From contig CAOPQH010000072.1 of assembly GCA_948505485.1 (NCBI GenBank), positions 1 to 7,651 on the forward strand: DNA of 7,651 bases, written 5' to 3'. Position 1 is the first letter of the stretch; each line of letters begins with the position of its first letter. The DNA comes from an uncultured Clostridia bacterium. GTDB lineage: Bacteria > Bacillota > Clostridia > TANB77 > CAG-508. Made by a program: the position numbers and the translations under genes. The notes beneath the pieces are model-generated. The model worked only from the letters and a program-made list of their open reading frames with translations, was not told the origin of the DNA and did not search any database. Positions 6,270 through 7,651 of this stretch are shown piece after piece.

Positions 6270-6298
6270 AGTATAGCATTATTTTGCATAAATGTCAA
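6270..6298 (-). promoter_or_regulatory. Promoter of the antisense small RNA
   Basis: On the minus strand there is a perfect -35 TTGACA (6298-6293), a 17-nt spacer, and an extended -10 TGCTATACT (6278-6270). The predicted start is near 6263. This is closer to consensus than the opposing peptide promoter, which would favour an excess of the RNA. Confidence 0.85.
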
Positions 6299-6385
6299 AC
6301 AATTTTCAAAAATTCATGTATAAAAAATATTGCTAAAAACATTCAAAAATAATGTGAAAAAGTATGCCAAAAAAGCCCAAAAATA
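6299..6385. other. AT-rich intergenic stretch with no recognised element
   Basis: This stretch lies between the small-RNA promoter and the acyltransferase promoter. It is A-rich with several A tracts but contains no ORF with a ribosome site, no convincing hairpin and no repeat that I can see. It separates two promoters that face away from each other. Confidence 0.5.
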
Positions 6386-6414
6386 TTGACAAATTACACA
6401 TAAAAAACTATAAT
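6386..6414 (+). promoter_or_regulatory. Consensus sigma-A promoter of the acyltransferase gene
   Basis: TTGACA (6386-6391), a 17-nt spacer and TATAAT (6409-6414) match the housekeeping consensus at all twelve positions. Transcription should begin near 6421, giving a leader of about 45 nt with the SD AAGGGGA at 6454-6460. No hairpin or operator-like repeat is obvious around it. Confidence 0.88.
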
Positions 6415-6465
6415 TAAAAAGGTTGTTGTAAAATAAAAATAGATAAAAGATATAAGGGGACATAA

Positions 6466-7644
6466 ATGAAGGAAAAAGTTGAATTTAGTAAGGATAATAC
6501 ACTAGCATTAAAAGGAATTGCAATAATAATGATGATGTTTCATCATTGTTTTAGAAAAATAGAATTATTTGAAAATTATAAAATATCATTTTTTCCATTA
6601 AATCAAGAGTTTATTATAAATATATCATTAGTGTTTAAAATATGTGTTAGCATTTTTATTTTTATAACAGGTTATGGACTGACACTATCTTTAAAAAAGT
6701 TAAACTCAAAATATAAGTGGAACAGCAAGGAAATATGTAAATGGATAATTAATAGGTTAATAAAAACATTATCTAGTTTTTGGATTGTTGCAATAATATC
6801 ATATTTAATTTGTCAAATAATAGATGGAACAACTAAAGATATCTTTTTTTTAGATGGAATTGCATATGGTATATTTAAAATGATTATAAATTTTTTAGGA
6901 TTAAGTAAGATATTTAAAATAGATGATTTTAATTCAACATGGTGGTATATGAGTTTGGCAATATTATTTATCTTTTCAGTACCTATATTTATCAAATTGT
7001 TCAAAAAATATAATTATATTTCAGTATTATTGTTTGCAATTTTTATACCTAGAATAATGACATGTGAATTTATAATAAATAGTTATATTACTTTTTTATT
7101 TCCATTATTAATGGGTATCATTTTTGCAGAGAAAAATTTAGTTGTTAAGTATGCAAATTTTAAAATAAATAAGAATTACTATTTTAATAAAATATTAAAG
7201 TTTATAATAGAAACAGTAGTTATAATATTTATGTATTTTCTAAGTGTAGATTTGCCAGACAATTTATTTTGGGAAATGAAATTTGGAATAATACCTATAT
7301 TTTTAATATGTTATACATATGAATTTTTTATAGATATATCAATATTTAAACATATTTTACAATTTTTAGGTAAACATTCTATGAATATTTTCTTAATTCA
7401 TGAATTTATAAGAACTAATTATTTAACTGATTATATATATTCATATAGAAATTTTATAAAGATAATATTTATATTAACTTTAATTTCATTAATATTATCA
7501 ATATTATTAGAAATATTTAAAAAGTTAATTAAGTATAATAAATTAATTGAAAGACTAAATAAAATTACAAATAATATAGTAGAAAAAATGTATAAAGAAA
7601 AACAAGAGACAAATTTAATAATTGAAGAGAAAATATATAAATAA
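6466..7644 (+). CDS. Acyltransferase-3 family membrane protein
   Basis: This is a 392-residue polytopic membrane protein of the acyltransferase-3 (AT3, OatA/NolL-like) family, which moves acyl groups, often acetyl, onto extracytoplasmic sugars or polymers. The first helix holds LALKGIAIIMMMFHHCF (13-29), with His26/His27 at the position of the family's conserved His. Other landmarks are SIFIFITGYGLTLSLKK (62-78), STWWYMSLAILFIF (157-170), LFPLLMGIIFAEKN (211-224) and FLGKHSMNIFLIHEFIR (300-316), the usual late G-xHS-x-xIFLIH block. It has about ten helices and a Lys/Glu-rich cytoplasmic tail (351-392); no SGNH domain is fused. The start is firm: SD AAGGGGA five bases before the ATG. It has its own promoter, so it is not part of the upstream operon. 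The substrate is unknown; a wall or surface glycopolymer is likely from context only. Confidence 0.87.
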   Translation: MKEKVEFSKDNTLALKGIAIIMMMFHHCFRKIELFENYKISFFPLNQEFIINISLVFKICVSIFIFITGYGLTLSLKKLNSKYKWNSKEICKWIINRLIKTLSSFWIVAIISYLICQIIDGTTKDIFFLDGIAYGIFKMIINFLGLSKIFKIDDFNSTWWYMSLAILFIFSVPIFIKLFKKYNYISVLLFAIFIPRIMTCEFIINSYITFLFPLLMGIIFAEKNLVVKYANFKINKNYYFNKILKFIIETVVIIFMYFLSVDLPDNLFWEMKFGIIPIFLICYTYEFFIDISIFKHILQFLGKHSMNIFLIHEFIRTNYLTDYIYSYRNFIKIIFILTLISLILSILLEIFKKLIKYNKLIERLNKITNNIVEKMYKEKQETNLIIEEKIYK

Positions 7645-7651
7645 ATACTAT

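Noticed and set aside
6261..6277. Inverted repeat GCTAT/ATAGC around the small-RNA -10 box
   Set aside because: Only five base pairs, and one arm is the extended -10 itself; more likely chance than an operator.
6331..6360. Possible extra plus-strand promoter (TTGCTA ... TAATGT)
   Set aside because: The spacing of about 14 nt is too short and the boxes are poor; the perfect promoter at 6386-6414 explains expression of the downstream gene.
5965..6465. Riboswitch, tRNA, CRISPR array or insertion sequence in the gap
   Set aside because: No conserved aptamer-like core, cloverleaf, regularly spaced repeats, terminal inverted repeats or transposase remnants are visible.
6813..7004. Minus-strand open frame of 63 codons
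   Set aside because: Shadow of the acyltransferase gene.

Overview
The window is a piece of a very AT-rich, low-GC Gram-positive (Firmicutes-type) chromosome. The evidence is strong purine-rich Shine-Dalgarno sites, GTG starts, codon use dominated by AAA/ATA/TTA/AGA, TGG as the only Trp codon, and a set of poly(glycerol-phosphate) teichoic acid genes. A gut clostridial or related lineage fits, but the species cannot be named from sequence alone.

Positions 1-5964 hold five tightly spaced plus-strand genes that read as one operon for a cell-wall glycopolymer. In order they are: the 3' part of tagD (CDP-glycerol synthesis), two different CDP-glycerol glycerophosphotransferases (primer/polymer synthesis), a CsbB/DPM1-like polyprenyl-phosphate glycosyltransferase with two C-terminal membrane helices, and a large GT-C (GT39-like) polytopic membrane glycosyltransferase. 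The first three make glycerol-phosphate polymer. The last two look like two parts of a 'three-component' system that charges a lipid carrier with a sugar in the cytoplasm and then transfers it outside the membrane, probably onto the same polymer.

Positions 5965-6465 carry no long ORF, but this is the most interesting stretch. It contains a compact locus that looks like a type I toxin-antitoxin module built like the par/Fst system. A plus-strand transcription unit (promoter 5983-6011, SD-sequestering leader hairpin 6019-6048, very strong SD, terminator 6159-6190) encodes a 28-residue hydrophobic peptide at 6059-6145. A convergent minus-strand unit (TTGACA/extended TATACT promoter at 6270-6298, terminator at 6195-6226) would make an RNA of about 70 nt with no credible ORF. 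The two transcripts barely meet in cis, but two direct-repeat pairs make them complementary. A 26-nt repeat lets the small RNA cover the toxin SD/start region. A 13-nt repeat gives the two terminator hairpins complementary hexamer loops (CTGCCA / TGGCAG). Positions 6299-6385 show nothing I can identify.

Positions 6466-7644 encode an acyltransferase-3 family membrane protein behind its own perfect-consensus promoter (TTGACA-17-TATAAT, 6386-6414). It is a plausible O-acylating enzyme for a surface polymer, transcribed separately from the upstream operon.
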